A stretch of 40,178 nucleotides of DNA from JBBQTU01 sp038213005 (GCA_038213005.1 JBBQTU010000008.1:1-40178), one strand, 5' to 3'. Numbered from the stretch's first letter, positions 1-8,759 are shown. Numbers and translations: made by a program. Notes: a model not told the origin generated them from the letters alone.

Positions 1-1
1 C

Positions 2-817
2 GAGATGCACGAAATGGCGGAGCTCGCGCCTCGCGACATTGTCAGTCGCGCCATCGTCGAGCAGATACGCAACACGAATTACACCCATGTTTTCATGGAC
101 CTGCGACATCTCAAGCCCGAGCACCTGCAGGCGCGCTTCCCGAGGTTCGCCCGGCTGCTGCAGCAGTTTGATATCAACCCCGCCAAGGACCTGGTGCCGA
201 TCCACCCGGCCCAGCATTACATGATGGGCGGCGTGGACGTCGACGAGCAGGCCCGCACCAGCGTGCAGAATCTCTACGCGGTCGGCGAAGCCTCCTGCAC
301 CGGGCTGCACGGGGCCAATCGCCTGGGCAGCAACTCGCTGCTGGAGGGGCTGGCTTATGGAGCCCGCGCGGGGATCGACGCCGCGCGCGAGGCAAAGCGA
401 AACAATGTTAAGTTCCCGCTTAATCTGGAATACCGTGTCGAGCCATCGACCCGGACGGAACTGGATATCACGGACGTCAAAAGTTCCCTGCGCAGCGTCA
501 TGTGGCGCAACGTCGGCATCGAACGCGTGGGCGAGCGACTGGCCGAAACCAGCGAGATCATCTCCTTCTGGAGCCGCTACGTGATGGACAAGGTGTTCGG
601 CCCCCCCACCCTCGGCCGGGATGGGGCGGTCAGCGGCTGGGAAGTGCAGAACATGCTGACGGTCGCGGCGATCATCACCGCCGCAGCTTACACGCGCACC
701 GAGTCTCGCGGCGCACACTACCGCGTGGACTATCCCAACCGGGATGACACGCACTGGCGGCAACACCAGCTTTGGCGAAGGCCGATGAGCACTCCGATCC
801 CCAAACCGCTGGAGTAA
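2..817 (+). CDS. nadB: L-aspartate oxidase, C-terminal part (5' end outside window)
   Basis: This is the 3' part of NadB, the FAD enzyme that oxidises L-aspartate to iminoaspartate in de novo NAD synthesis, in the cytosol. The frame is open from base 2, so the true start lies upstream. Visible landmarks are HPAQHYMMGGVDVDE, in the substrate/FAD region of the succinate dehydrogenase/fumarate reductase flavoprotein family, and VGEASCTGLHGANRLGSNSL, the flavin-binding segment. A helical C-terminal domain follows (roughly residues 140-240 of the visible part). GLHGANRLGSNSLLE is strongly conserved in NadB; the truncated N-terminus prevents checking the FAD Rossmann motif. The gene ends in a 329-bp gap containing a hairpin and a dispersed repeat. 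nadA and nadC are not next to it on this side. SdhA/FrdA is the alternative, but the AVGEASCTGLHGANRLGSNSL wording favours NadB. Confidence 0.93.
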   Translation, partial: EMHEMAELAPRDIVSRAIVEQIRNTNYTHVFMDLRHLKPEHLQARFPRFARLLQQFDINPAKDLVPIHPAQHYMMGGVDVDEQARTSVQNLYAVGEASCTGLHGANRLGSNSLLEGLAYGARAGIDAAREAKRNNVKFPLNLEYRVEPSTRTELDITDVKSSLRSVMWRNVGIERVGERLAETSEIISFWSRYVMDKVFGPPTLGRDGAVSGWEVQNMLTVAAIITAAAYTRTESRGAHYRVDYPNRDDTHWRQHQLWRRPMSTPIPKPLE

Positions 818-867
818 TCGGCGGCAGCCGTCGCCTCGTGCAGGGCCGCGATGCGCGGCGGTGGGCG

Positions 868-885
868 TGCCCGTTTTGTCGGGCA
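868..885 (+). terminator. Hairpin after nadB, possible terminator
   Basis: TGCCCG-TTTTGT-CGGGCA forms a 6-bp stem 51 bp after the nadB stop. No T-run follows, so it may be part of the local repeat and not an intrinsic terminator. Confidence 0.3.
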
Positions 886-974
886 GATGCAAGTCGCGCG
901 TCAGCGGGTGGTTAGAGCGAATACGGTGCTGAACGAGGTGTCGCCCTTTCAGGGCTCATTCAGGGTGAATGGTT

Positions 975-1065
975 CTTACCCAGGGCTGCGCGAGTACGCT
1001 TACGTTGGGCTCAAGAATGCCGCCCCGTTGGGGCTAAGAAATCGCGTGCCCGGAAAAACGGGCAC
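975..1065 (+). repeat. Dispersed repeat, copy A (PGLREY-type)
   Basis: About 90 bp, from TTACCCAGGGCTGCGCGAG to the hairpin GTGCCCG-GAAAAA-CGGGCAC. It is nearly identical, in inverted orientation, to 31420-31509: two substitutions and a 3-nt indel in the region I could align. Read on this strand it would encode PGLREYAY.GLKN.APLGLRN. There is no start site, and the copies are nested in longer, unrelated open frames, so it is best treated as a non-coding repeat. Confidence 0.85.
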
Positions 1066-1146
1066 GCCCGCGGCGGTAGATGCCCGGCCACAGACTTGCC
1101 CGACAGAATGCCGCACATAGACTCACTGTTTTCACAGGGATACACG

Positions 1147-2289
1147 ATGACTCTCTCTCGCCAGGACATCTGCAAAGCCACCAGCACAAAACTTACCGCG
1201 GCCGCCGTCCAGCTTCCATCCATCAAGGCCGTCATCGGCCTGGATGGCTTTGTCGACTCGATCATCGACGTGGTCGATCAGCGCCAGGATGCCACGCACT
1301 ACGATGCCATTGGCACGATCGACCGATTCGGTAACAAAATCGTGGCGGCGGCCGGGCAATCCAGCAATTACGAGCTGGTGGTCAAGATGACCAAGTTTGG
1401 CGGCAACGGGCCGATCATGGCTCATGCCCTGGCCTGCGCGGGGCTGGAGATGACCTACATCGGCAGCGTGGGTTATCCCACGATCCATCCGGTGTTTGCC
1501 GAGTTCGCGAAGCAGGCAACCCTCATCGGGCTGGGCGAGCCGGGTTACACCGATGCGCTGGAGTTCACCGACGGCAAGCTGATGCTGGGCAAGATCACTC
1601 ATCTTGCCGAGATCAACTGGCAGAACCTGGCCAGCCGCTTCGGGATCGACCGATTCACCTCGCTGCTGGCGGGCGCAGACTTCATCGCCATGAACAACTG
1701 GACGATGCTGCCCCTGATGGGCGACATCTGGAAGCACATGCTCGATGAGGTGCTCCCGAAACTCCCGACACGCCCGCGCGGGCGCGGGCGCAAGTTCTTT
1801 ATCGACCTGGCCGACCCGGAGAAGCGCCCAAAGGCGGAACTGGCCGAGTCGTTGCGCGTCCTTGGCGAATGCCAGCGGTACGTTGACGTCATTCTCGGGC
1901 TGAACCTCAAAGAGTCGACCCAGGTCGCCCAAGCTCTTGGACTGACCATCGAAGGCGACCCCGAGGTGGCCATCGAGACGACGGCCGCGACCATTCGCGA
2001 AACGCTCGGGTTGGCCTGCGTGGTGATCCATCCGCGCAAGGGAGCGGCCGCCGCAGATGCCTCGGGCACCGCCCGTTTCGCCGGTCCCTTCGTCCAGAAG
2101 CCCAAGATCGGCACCGGGGCCGGTGACCACTTCAACGCCGGCTTTGCCCTGGGTCAGATTCTGAGTCTCTCGCTGGCTGAAAGCCTCTGCGCCGGCGTGG
2201 CGACCAGCGGGTATTACGTCCGCACCGCCAAGAGCCCGTCGGCGACGGAACTGGCGGCGTTTATCGCCCAATTGCCGTCGCCGGAGTGA
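1147..2289 (+). CDS. PfkB-family carbohydrate/nucleoside kinase
   Basis: A 380-residue cytosolic kinase of the ribokinase/PfkB superfamily, which phosphorylates a sugar or nucleoside hydroxyl with ATP. The C-terminal signature KIGTGAGDHFNAGFALG carries the catalytic base (D327) and the oxyanion-hole glycines. FGGNGPIMAHALACAG near residue 80 matches the N-terminal GG substrate motif. The start is ATG 1147, preceded by CAGGGA at 5-6 nt; an in-frame start at 1096 lacks a ribosome-binding site and would extend into the upstream repeat. The substrate cannot be read from the sequence, and the protein is longer than typical ribokinases (about 300 residues). It stands alone: a repeat gap lies upstream and convergent ilvD downstream. 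The family is certain, the specificity unknown. Confidence 0.88.
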   Translation: MTLSRQDICKATSTKLTAAAVQLPSIKAVIGLDGFVDSIIDVVDQRQDATHYDAIGTIDRFGNKIVAAAGQSSNYELVVKMTKFGGNGPIMAHALACAGLEMTYIGSVGYPTIHPVFAEFAKQATLIGLGEPGYTDALEFTDGKLMLGKITHLAEINWQNLASRFGIDRFTSLLAGADFIAMNNWTMLPLMGDIWKHMLDEVLPKLPTRPRGRGRKFFIDLADPEKRPKAELAESLRVLGECQRYVDVILGLNLKESTQVAQALGLTIEGDPEVAIETTAATIRETLGLACVVIHPRKGAAAADASGTARFAGPFVQKPKIGTGAGDHFNAGFALGQILSLSLAESLCAGVATSGYYVRTAKSPSATELAAFIAQLPSPE

Positions 2290-2436
2290 ACGGCGGATAT
2301 CCGAGATCGCGGCGCGCCACCCTACGCACAACGGGCACCGATTGCCGTTGGCCATCTCCGAAACACTGCTATGCCAGCGGGCGAATCCGCCGGCTCACGC
2401 CGAGCGGCTCCTTGTGCGTCCGGGGCAGGCACCTGA

Positions 2437-4125
2437 TCACAGCTTGGGCGTCATCAGCACCGCGCCGGTGTCGGCACTGGTGACCATCATGGCGTAACGG
2501 GCCAGCCAGCCGTGGTTAACCTTGGCGGCGTGGGGCTTCCAGGTGGCTTGGCGTCTGGCCAGTTCGGCGTCGGAGACTTCCAGGGTCAGGGTTCGGGCTG
2601 GGATGTCGATGGCGATGATGTCGCCTTCCTGCACCAGACCAATGGGGCCGCCGGCGGCGGCTTCGGGGGAGATGTGGCCGATGCAGCCGCCGCGGGTCGC
2701 GCCGCTGAAGCGGCCGTCGGTGATCAGGGCCACCTGTTCGCCCAGGCCGCGGCCCTGGATGGCGGCGGTGGGGGCGAGCATTTCCTGCATGCCCGGGCCG
2801 CCCTTGGGGCCTTCGTAGCGGATGACGACGACGTCGCCCGCTTTGACCTTGTCGTTGAGGATGCCGTCATAGGCGGCGTCCTGACTTTCGAAGATGACCG
2901 CCGGGCCGCGGAACTTCATCATCGAGGGAGCCACGCCGGCGGCCTTGATGACTGCGCCCTTGGGGGCGAGGTTGCCGAAGAGGATGGCCAGTCCGCCCTT
3001 TTGCGAGTAGGCGTTACTCAGTGGGCGGATCACGTCCAGGTCCCTGGAGTCGGCGTGGGCGATGTTCTCGCCCAGAGTCTTGCCGGTGACGGTGATGCAG
3101 TCGAGATTCAGCACGCCGGGCTTCCCGCTGATGGTCTTGAGGATGGCGCTGATGCCGCCAGCGCGGTCGATGTCTTCCATGTGATGGGTGCCGCTGGGCG
3201 CCACCTTGCAGATGTGGGGCACGCGCTCGGCGACCTCGTTGAGGTGTTTCAGGTCAAAGGGCTGCTCGGCTTCGATGGCGACGGCGAGTGTATGCAGGAC
3301 GGTGTTGGTCGAGCCGCCCATCGCCATGTCCAGGGCAAAAGCGTTCTCGAAGGCCGCTCGGCTGAGGATGTCACGCGGGCAGATGTTTCTGGCGACCATT
3401 TCGATGATCTTGCGGCCGGCTTCGGCGAAGAGCTCATCGCGTTTCGGGTCGGTGGCGAGGATCGAACCGTTGCCCGGCAGGGCCAGGCCCAAACCTTCGC
3501 AGAGGCAGTTCATGCTGTTGGCGGTGAACATGCCCGAGCAGGAGCCGCAGGTGGGGCAGGCGTTCTGCTCGATCTCGGTGAGCTGCTTCTCGGTGATCTT
3601 GCCGGCCGAGAGTTCGCCGACGCCTTCGAAGACGGAGTTGAGGTCAATCACCTTCTTGGTGGAGGGGAGGATGCCGGCCTTCATCGGGCCGCCCGAGACG
3701 AAGACGGTGGGGATGTTGACGCGGGCGGCGGCCATCATCATGCCGGGGACGATCTTGTCGCAGTTGGGGATGCAGACCATGCCGTCGAAGCAGTGGGCGC
3801 GGAGCATGGTCTCAACCGAGTCGGCGATCAGTTCGCGACTGGCCAGTGAGTATTTCATGCCGCCATGGCCCATGGCGATGCCATCGTCGACGCCGATGAC
3901 GTTGAATTCAAAGGGCACGCCGCCGGCGGCGCGGACGGCTTCGCGAACCTTGCGGCCCACGACGTCGAGGTGGGCGTGGCCGGGGATGATCTGGTTGAAG
4001 GAGTTACAGACGGCGATAAAGGGCTTGCCGAAGTCGGTCTCATCCTTGATCACGCCGGTGGCGCGGAGAAGACTGCGGTGGGGGGCGCGGATGGCACCTT
4101 TCTTGATCATGTCGCTGATGGCCAT
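2437..4125 (-). CDS. ilvD: Dihydroxy-acid dehydratase
   Basis: IlvD removes water from 2,3-dihydroxy-3-methylbutanoate and its methylpentanoate analogue, giving the 2-keto acid precursors of valine, leucine and isoleucine. It is a cytosolic Fe-S enzyme. The 562 residues match the family length. Cluster-ligand candidates are C40 (AVCNSF), C122 (IPNCDK) and C196 (CPTCGSCSGMF). AVDDGIAMGH-type (VDDGIAMGHGGM), MGGSTNTVLH, YEGPKGGPGMQEML and ITDGRFSGATRG are all intact. ATG 4125 follows AAGGAG at a spacing of 8 nt, so this gene has a conventional leader. It is the last gene of a leftward series after sppA and the DUF4159 gene, but 178 bp including a heptamer repeat separate it from the latter, so it is probably transcribed alone. 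No other branched-chain gene is nearby. Confidence 0.97.
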   Translation of the reverse strand: MAISDMIKKGAIRAPHRSLLRATGVIKDETDFGKPFIAVCNSFNQIIPGHAHLDVVGRKVREAVRAAGGVPFEFNVIGVDDGIAMGHGGMKYSLASRELIADSVETMLRAHCFDGMVCIPNCDKIVPGMMMAAARVNIPTVFVSGGPMKAGILPSTKKVIDLNSVFEGVGELSAGKITEKQLTEIEQNACPTCGSCSGMFTANSMNCLCEGLGLALPGNGSILATDPKRDELFAEAGRKIIEMVARNICPRDILSRAAFENAFALDMAMGGSTNTVLHTLAVAIEAEQPFDLKHLNEVAERVPHICKVAPSGTHHMEDIDRAGGISAILKTISGKPGVLNLDCITVTGKTLGENIAHADSRDLDVIRPLSNAYSQKGGLAILFGNLAPKGAVIKAAGVAPSMMKFRGPAVIFESQDAAYDGILNDKVKAGDVVVIRYEGPKGGPGMQEMLAPTAAIQGRGLGEQVALITDGRFSGATRGGCIGHISPEAAAGGPIGLVQEGDIIAIDIPARTLTLEVSDAELARRQATWKPHAAKVNHGWLARYAMMVTSADTGAVLMTPKL

Positions 4126-4190
4126 AGTTGATACTCCTTAAGAGGGTGAATGATATCAGGTCTGGGAGTTTCATAAAGAGAGAGGGGGAA

Positions 4191-4232
4191 AATGCTGAAT
4201 GCTGAATGCTGAATGCTGAATGCTGAATGCTG
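4191..4232. repeat. TGAATGC heptamer tandem repeat
   Basis: Five full TGAATGC units plus partial ends lie 66 bp upstream of ilvD. The same word recurs (two units) at 38399-38420. It reads through as repeated HSAFSIQ in one frame, but no gene is supported. Confidence 0.95.
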
Positions 4233-4303
4233 GTGTGTGAGGTTTCCTGCGCGGGGCGAAATAGGCGGGTCACGACCACCGGGCGTTGCCGAGACCGCGC
4301 CAG

Positions 4304-6604
4304 CTACCGGTTGGCTTCGGCGTAGGTGAGCAGGTTGGCCATGAGTTGGGTGGCGACCTTGGGGCTGTAGCCGTAGATGCCGTCCACTTCCTTGCCCACC
4401 AGGCCGGCCGAGAGGTCCATCGGCGAGTAGATGACGGCGACCCGGCCGCCAACGTCCAGCGCGCGAAGACGCGGGGCCTTGGGCATCGAGCCGAGTTTCA
4501 CGCGCACGTAGGAGCGGAAGGTCCATTCGCTGATCGGTGTGCCGCTACGGTAGATGGGGTGATCGGCCGGGAGGTCGGTCGCGAGTTTCTTGGCGGCCTC
4601 GTCGCCAAAGATGGTGCTTAGTTCGGTTTCCACTGACGCGGCGAACTCGCCCTGTCCGCCGGCGGCGTCGACGATGAGCGTGCCGCCCTGTTTGACGAAT
4701 TCGGCCAGGTCATTCTTTTCAGCGTCGCTGAACTTGACCTTTTCAGTGCCCGTGAGATGGGCCACGCGATAGGTGCCGGCGAGTTTTCCGTCGCCAAGTT
4801 TCACGGGTTCGACCGCCAGTTGTGCCACCTGATCGTTGTTCATGATGGCCCCCAGGCGGCGCCAGCCACCGGGTTCGGGATCCCAGTTGCCGGTGTATTG
4901 CAGGCGGGCCACGCGGATGCTCTTCTCGGCCTTGATGGCGGGGTTGGGCGTCACGTAATAGCTCTGCCCTTTGTACTGCAGGTTCTGCTTGTCGACGGCA
5001 TAGAGGAAGATGTTGGCCGGGAGTTGGAAGGACTCCGGGCGGTTGGCGGCGCGAAGCTGCCACTGGCGTGCGAAGTCGGCGGTGGGGGCGATGAGCATGA
5101 GTTCGCGGACGCCGTTGCTCAGGGCCAGCACCTGCGGGACGACTTTCCACTTGGTGCGGGGATACTGCTCGTTGGTGTAGATGACGTGATCGGCGGGCAA
5201 CTCGGCGAATTTCTGGCCGAAGAGCTTCTCGCCCAGTTTCTTGAAACTGTCGGTGAACGCCGGCTTGGCGCCGTCGGCGTTGCCCAGGATCATGCCGCCG
5301 GCCTCGACGTAGGCCTTGAGCTTGTCCTGATCCTTGTCGCTGAGGGTAAGGGCGCTAGAGCCGCCGAGGTAGAGGATCGGCGCTTCGAGGAGTTCTTCCA
5401 GAGGAGCGATCAGGTTGACCACTTGCCAGTTCAGGTCGCGTTCGATGTTGCCGGCAATCCAGCGGGTGACGTTGGCAACGTCACGCGGGCGCTGGTTCCA
5501 CAGACCCGTCTGCATGGTCTTCTTGGCGTCGACGACGTCGTATTGAAGCTTGTTCATGACCACCGGTGCCCGGCCTCGCGAAAGAAACAGCAGGGCAAAG
5601 GCGGTGCCTGGTGTCTCACTGTCGCCTTCACCGCCGTTGCCGCCGCCCCACTGGCCGTCGCCGCCCTGGTTCTTGACCAGGATGTCAGCGCCCCGTGCGA
5701 ACCAGTCGATGTCGCCGAAATATTTCAGCCCGCTGGCGACGCCGATACGCTCGACGCCATAAAGGGTGTAGAGGTCGCCTCCGACGGCCCCAAAGTTCGT
5801 GCCGATCCACTGCAGGCCTTTGTCGATTGCGGGATTGGTGATGTTGCCATGCGGGACAGCGCCCTCGTTGGCGTGCAGGTAGTCCTGGGTGATGAACAGC
5901 GTGGCGACTCCGGCGGCGGTCATGGACGCCGTGCCGGGCTTGTCTGCGGATGGTTTGGCGTCGTAGGCCCAGCTTCCGTCAAAGCCCTGATCTCGCTGCC
6001 AGGCTTCTTCGATGACCTGCCAGTACCGCTCGGGGATTCTGGCCCCCGCCTGCTCAAGGGCCCAGATGCCCAGTACACCGTACTGGCTGACGCTGTGGTC
6101 GATGCGCCCGGATTGCCCGTTCTTGGCCGGGCTGGCCCAGTATTCGTAGAGCCCGCGATTGGCCGGTTGGTCGCGGACGGCGGTGAGGAGCAACTCGGTG
6201 TCGCGATTGACCGCGATGGTCAGGTCTTTGGTCTTGGGCAGCATGTGCCAGATTTGTGAGCGCAGGCCAATGGCGTAGACGCCCTTGAGATCGGCTTGCT
6301 TGAGGAATTTGACGGCATCCTGGATTTTCGGGCTTTGCGGCTTCTCGCCGGCGGCGATCAGGGCGTAGGTCACCAGTGCGGTGCGTCCGCCCCACTGGGC
6401 GCTCTTGACCGAGTGCTGTACGTCGCCCTCAGGTTTGTCGACAATTTCCCAACTGCCGTCGGGTTTCTGTTGGGACAGCAGCCACTGCCGACCCTTGAGG
6501 ATCGCGGCGTCGACCTGCTCGGGCGTGGCCGCCACGGCCGCGCTGCAGGAGCATGCGGCGAGCAGGGCGAGGATCGAACGACAGATTATTTCGCGTCGGG
6601 CCAT
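4304..6604 (-). CDS. Secreted DUF4159 protein with toroid (prenyltransferase-like) repeats
   Basis: A 766-residue exported protein. The start chosen is ATG 6604, preceded by TGAGG; upstream in-frame codons would overlap sppA. Residues 1-25 form a signal peptide (ILALLAACSCSAAVAA). Residues ~27-350 contain QW-like motifs (LLSQQKPDGSW, QGFDGSW, NQGGDGQWGGG) typical of alpha-alpha toroid folds such as squalene cyclase or prenyltransferase beta subunits. Residues ~550-766 match DUF4159, here YTGNWDPEPGGWRRL through DLSAGLVGKEVDGIYGY. Such toroid-DUF4159 fusions are common in planctomycetes, and their function is unknown. The cyclase DxDD motif is not seen, so enzymatic activity should not be assumed. 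sppA ends 40 bp upstream in the same direction, suggesting co-transcription. Confidence 0.85.
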   Translation of the reverse strand: MARREIICRSILALLAACSCSAAVAATPEQVDAAILKGRQWLLSQQKPDGSWEIVDKPEGDVQHSVKSAQWGGRTALVTYALIAAGEKPQSPKIQDAVKFLKQADLKGVYAIGLRSQIWHMLPKTKDLTIAVNRDTELLLTAVRDQPANRGLYEYWASPAKNGQSGRIDHSVSQYGVLGIWALEQAGARIPERYWQVIEEAWQRDQGFDGSWAYDAKPSADKPGTASMTAAGVATLFITQDYLHANEGAVPHGNITNPAIDKGLQWIGTNFGAVGGDLYTLYGVERIGVASGLKYFGDIDWFARGADILVKNQGGDGQWGGGNGGEGDSETPGTAFALLFLSRGRAPVVMNKLQYDVVDAKKTMQTGLWNQRPRDVANVTRWIAGNIERDLNWQVVNLIAPLEELLEAPILYLGGSSALTLSDKDQDKLKAYVEAGGMILGNADGAKPAFTDSFKKLGEKLFGQKFAELPADHVIYTNEQYPRTKWKVVPQVLALSNGVRELMLIAPTADFARQWQLRAANRPESFQLPANIFLYAVDKQNLQYKGQSYYVTPNPAIKAEKSIRVARLQYTGNWDPEPGGWRRLGAIMNNDQVAQLAVEPVKLGDGKLAGTYRVAHLTGTEKVKFSDAEKNDLAEFVKQGGTLIVDAAGGQGEFAASVETELSTIFGDEAAKKLATDLPADHPIYRSGTPISEWTFRSYVRVKLGSMPKAPRLRALDVGGRVAVIYSPMDLSAGLVGKEVDGIYGYSPKVATQLMANLLTYAEANR

Positions 6605-6644
6605 TGTCACAACCTCAGTGAGATGCGGATGGTTCCGCGATGAC

Positions 6645-7817
6645 TCAATTTCCCTGCCACAAGTATAGAAGCGACGGACGTGCAGCGCCGCTGAGCACAT
6701 CCTGCCCCAGGTGAATCGTCAGCCCGCTGCTGCTGACCTGGGCCTGGCCGGTGCCGGAGCGGCTGCTGAGCAGGTCCATCAGGCTTGGCGGGTTTTCAAA
6801 CCGCACGATGGTCGGGTTCTTCAGCCCGGCAGTCGTGGCGGCTGATTGACAGGCGTCGTCCAGATAGCCGATCTGGTCGATCAGTCCCAGGGCCTTGGAC
6901 TCGTCGGCCATGTAGACTTTGCCATTGGCGATTTCGTCCACCTTGCTGGTGAGTTCTTCAGGCTTGCTGGTCAGCTTTGTGCCACGTCCCTGCTTGATGA
7001 CCGTCTTGAAGCGCGCGAAGGCATTGTCGATCAGGTCCTGGAAGTATTTGGTTTCCAGTTCGTCATCCGGCTTGAGCATGGCGCCGGCGTTCTTGTACCG
7101 CGCGCCGGTGGAGACGATGGTGGTTTCTTCAACGCCCCAGGTCTTCGCCAGTTTGCTGAGGTTGTACCGGGGCATCAGCACGCCGATGTTGCCGGTGAGC
7201 GTGGTGTGCTGGGCAAAGATGGTGTCGGCGGCGCAGGCGACGTAGTAGCCGCCGCTGGTGGCCATGCCGCCCATGGAGACGACCACCGGCACGCCGCCGC
7301 GGGCCTTCTTGAATAGCTCAATGCGGTGGTAGATGTTGTCCGAAGCGGTGACGGTTCCGCCGGGGGTGTCGATCTCGATGACGATGGCCTTGATCGAAGT
7401 ATCTTTTTGGGCGCGGTCCATGAAGCGGGCGAAGCGAGTGGCGCAGGATTCATCAATCAGTCCGGTGATGGGAATGACCGCGACCCGCTGGCTGGCCGAT
7501 CCGCTGCTGAGCGTCACCTCGCGCCCGGAGTGTTCGCTCAACACCGTCCCAGAAGCGAGCAGGATCAGGTTGAGCAGCATCGAGACCGCCAGGCCGATGA
7601 TCGCGAGGATCAGCAGGGTGATCAGGACAAACCGGCGACGCGGCCGGGGAGGCGGCGGAGGATAGGGGCCGGGAGCATACGGTCGAGGCGGAAGCGGCGG
7701 CGGAAAGGAGCCCTGCGCGACGGGCACATCCTGCGGAGCGCCTGCATTCGGCGGCGGCAGTGGCGAGCCGAATGCTCCACGCGGATCCGTTCCTGTTGGC
7801 GGCGTCTGCTGGCTCAT
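6645..7817 (-). CDS. sppA: Signal peptide peptidase SppA, S49 serine protease
   Basis: A 390-residue membrane protease that degrades leftover signal peptides in the membrane. Residues 1-60 are a long proline-rich cytoplasmic stretch (repeated PPPP, PRPY). One membrane helix spans ~63-88. The protease core follows, with the nucleophile S188 in GGMATSGGYY and K242 in GARYKNAG as the likely general base of the Ser/Lys dyad. The length fits a single-domain SppA, like that of Bacillus, not the tandem E. coli form. ATG 7817 is preceded by GAGG at 7 nt. The proline-rich N-terminus is an addition to the family core and may be an interaction region. It heads the leftward sppA-DUF4159 pair. Confidence 0.93.
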   Translation of the reverse strand: MSQQTPPTGTDPRGAFGSPLPPPNAGAPQDVPVAQGSFPPPLPPRPYAPGPYPPPPPRPRRRFVLITLLILAIIGLAVSMLLNLILLASGTVLSEHSGREVTLSSGSASQRVAVIPITGLIDESCATRFARFMDRAQKDTSIKAIVIEIDTPGGTVTASDNIYHRIELFKKARGGVPVVVSMGGMATSGGYYVACAADTIFAQHTTLTGNIGVLMPRYNLSKLAKTWGVEETTIVSTGARYKNAGAMLKPDDELETKYFQDLIDNAFARFKTVIKQGRGTKLTSKPEELTSKVDEIANGKVYMADESKALGLIDQIGYLDDACQSAATTAGLKNPTIVRFENPPSLMDLLSSRSGTGQAQVSSSGLTIHLGQDVLSGAARPSLLYLWQGN

Positions 7818-8099
7818 AAGAACCTCGCTGGCCCAGCGGTGGGCTTTGGGAGATCATGCAGACCGACAAGCCTGCCGGGATGGCATTCTAACCCGACTTT
7901 CGCACTTGGAGCAAAATAGCCAGGGCGAATCGGCCCTGGTTCTATCACCAAGACCGATTTTGCCCTCAAAAGGGCTGTAGTGCCGACCTACCCTCGTGCG
8001 GAGGCCCTTGCGTGATTGGATTGGGTTGGCTGGTGAAGAGCAGGCCGGCGGAAAACCCATGGCAATCGCCAGTGGGGCTTCGCCACGCGGCCCCAGGGC
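7818..8099. other. Intergenic gap upstream of sppA
   Basis: It contains an inverted repeat CCAGGG-CGAATCGG-CCCTGG at 7920-7939 and, right of it, sequence leading into the integrase remnant. The open frame 7854-8258 on the minus strand is the antisense of the integrase fragment. No gene is seen. Confidence 0.5.
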
Positions 8100-8283
8100 A
8101 GTCCCCTGTGTGCCGAATCGCTGCGTCGGGCCTTTCATCTCGCCTGCGCCCAGGCCGGCATCAGTGGCTTTACGCCCCACAGCCTGCGGCATGGCTTCGC
8201 CACCCGTTTGCTGGAACAGCGCGTCGAACTCCGCGTCGTGCAGATGCTGCTCGGCCACGCCAGTATCCGCAGCACCGAGATCT
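8100..8283 (+). pseudogene. Tyrosine recombinase/integrase C-terminal remnant
   Basis: Only the C-terminal catalytic part survives: LCAESLRRAFHLACAQAGIS, then TPHSLRHGFATRLLEQ with the HxxR box, then VVQMLLGHASIRSTEIYT with the LGH box and catalytic tyrosine. These are the defining residues of the tyrosine recombinase family. The N-terminus, the first catalytic arginine and any start codon are missing. At 8284 the frame runs straight into an IS91-type transposase piece read in another frame. Integrase genes placed ahead of the transposase are known from some IS91-like elements, so both pieces may come from one element after an internal deletion. Confidence 0.85.
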
Positions 8284-8395
8284 ACACATCACCCCCATGT
8301 GCATTGCCTGGTCACCGGCGGAGGGGTATCCCCGGACCACAAGGATTGGATTGCCACCCGGCCGGGGTTCTTCCTTCCGGTGCGTGTGCTCTATC
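8284..8395 (+). mobile_element. IS91-family transposase fragment
   Basis: Translation from 8284 gives THHPHVHCLVTGGGVSPD and then WIATRPGFFLPVRVL, the conserved HPHxH metal-binding region and following segment of IS91/IS801 transposases (Y2 rolling-circle type). About 37 codons remain. Similarity ends near 8395, and no catalytic tyrosines, origin or terminus ends are visible. It abuts the integrase fragment with a short shared CTACACATCAC junction. Confidence 0.85.
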
Positions 8396-8602
8396 GCATC
8401 GACTCAAGCGGTTTGTCGCCATATTCCCGCTTCGCTCCGCAGAACGAATCGAAGATCGCTCTGTGTCGCGCCAGAGAGAATTCATCATCGCGGATCTCAT
8501 ACTGGGCGACCCAAGACAAGAGCATCGCAAGCATCTCATCCTGCCGCGCATGCGATGGATACTTATGCGGCTCCCACGAACGGGCTCGGCAGTTTCTGAC
8601 GC
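8391..8602 (-). pseudogene. Unidentified protein C-terminal fragment
   Basis: On the minus strand, a protein-like stretch (EMLAMLLSWVAQYEIRDDEF then SLARHRAIFDSFCGAKREYG) ends at a TAG at 8391. Composition and codon pattern look coding, unlike the opposite strand. No start or ribosome-binding site was found, and to its right the frame becomes low-complexity. I do not recognise the family. It is probably another broken piece at this insertion-prone site. Confidence 0.35.
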
Positions 8603-8759
8603 ACGCGGCCTCGCGCCGGCTCGCGGTCGCCGCCCCGGGGCGCTGGATCGAGTCTGGGATCCTCGGCCGTCTCCGTGTCTCCGCGCCTTGGGTGTCTCGC
8701 CCTCGCGCCCTCCCGCCTCGCGCCCTCTCGCCCCTCTGGCCTGCCTCGGCCCGTCCGTC

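Larger units (their letters stand above)
818..1146. other. Repeat-bearing intergenic gap between nadB and pfkB-like gene
   Basis: This 329-bp gap holds two short hairpins (868-885 and 1046-1065) of the form GCCCG-loop-CGGGC. Between them lies copy A of a dispersed repeat also found near 31.5 kb. An open frame across the gap (851-1120) has no ribosome-binding site and is explained by the repeat, so I do not call a gene. Confidence 0.7.

Noticed and set aside
1132..2355. 407-codon open frame on the minus strand
   Set aside because: Antisense of the PfkB-family kinase gene, no family motif.
2512..3849. 445-codon open frame on the plus strand
   Set aside because: Antisense of ilvD; low-complexity Gly/Ala/Asp-rich translation.
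8284..8395. Active IS91 element
   Set aside because: Only ~37 transposase codons remain, without Y2 catalytic residues or element ends.
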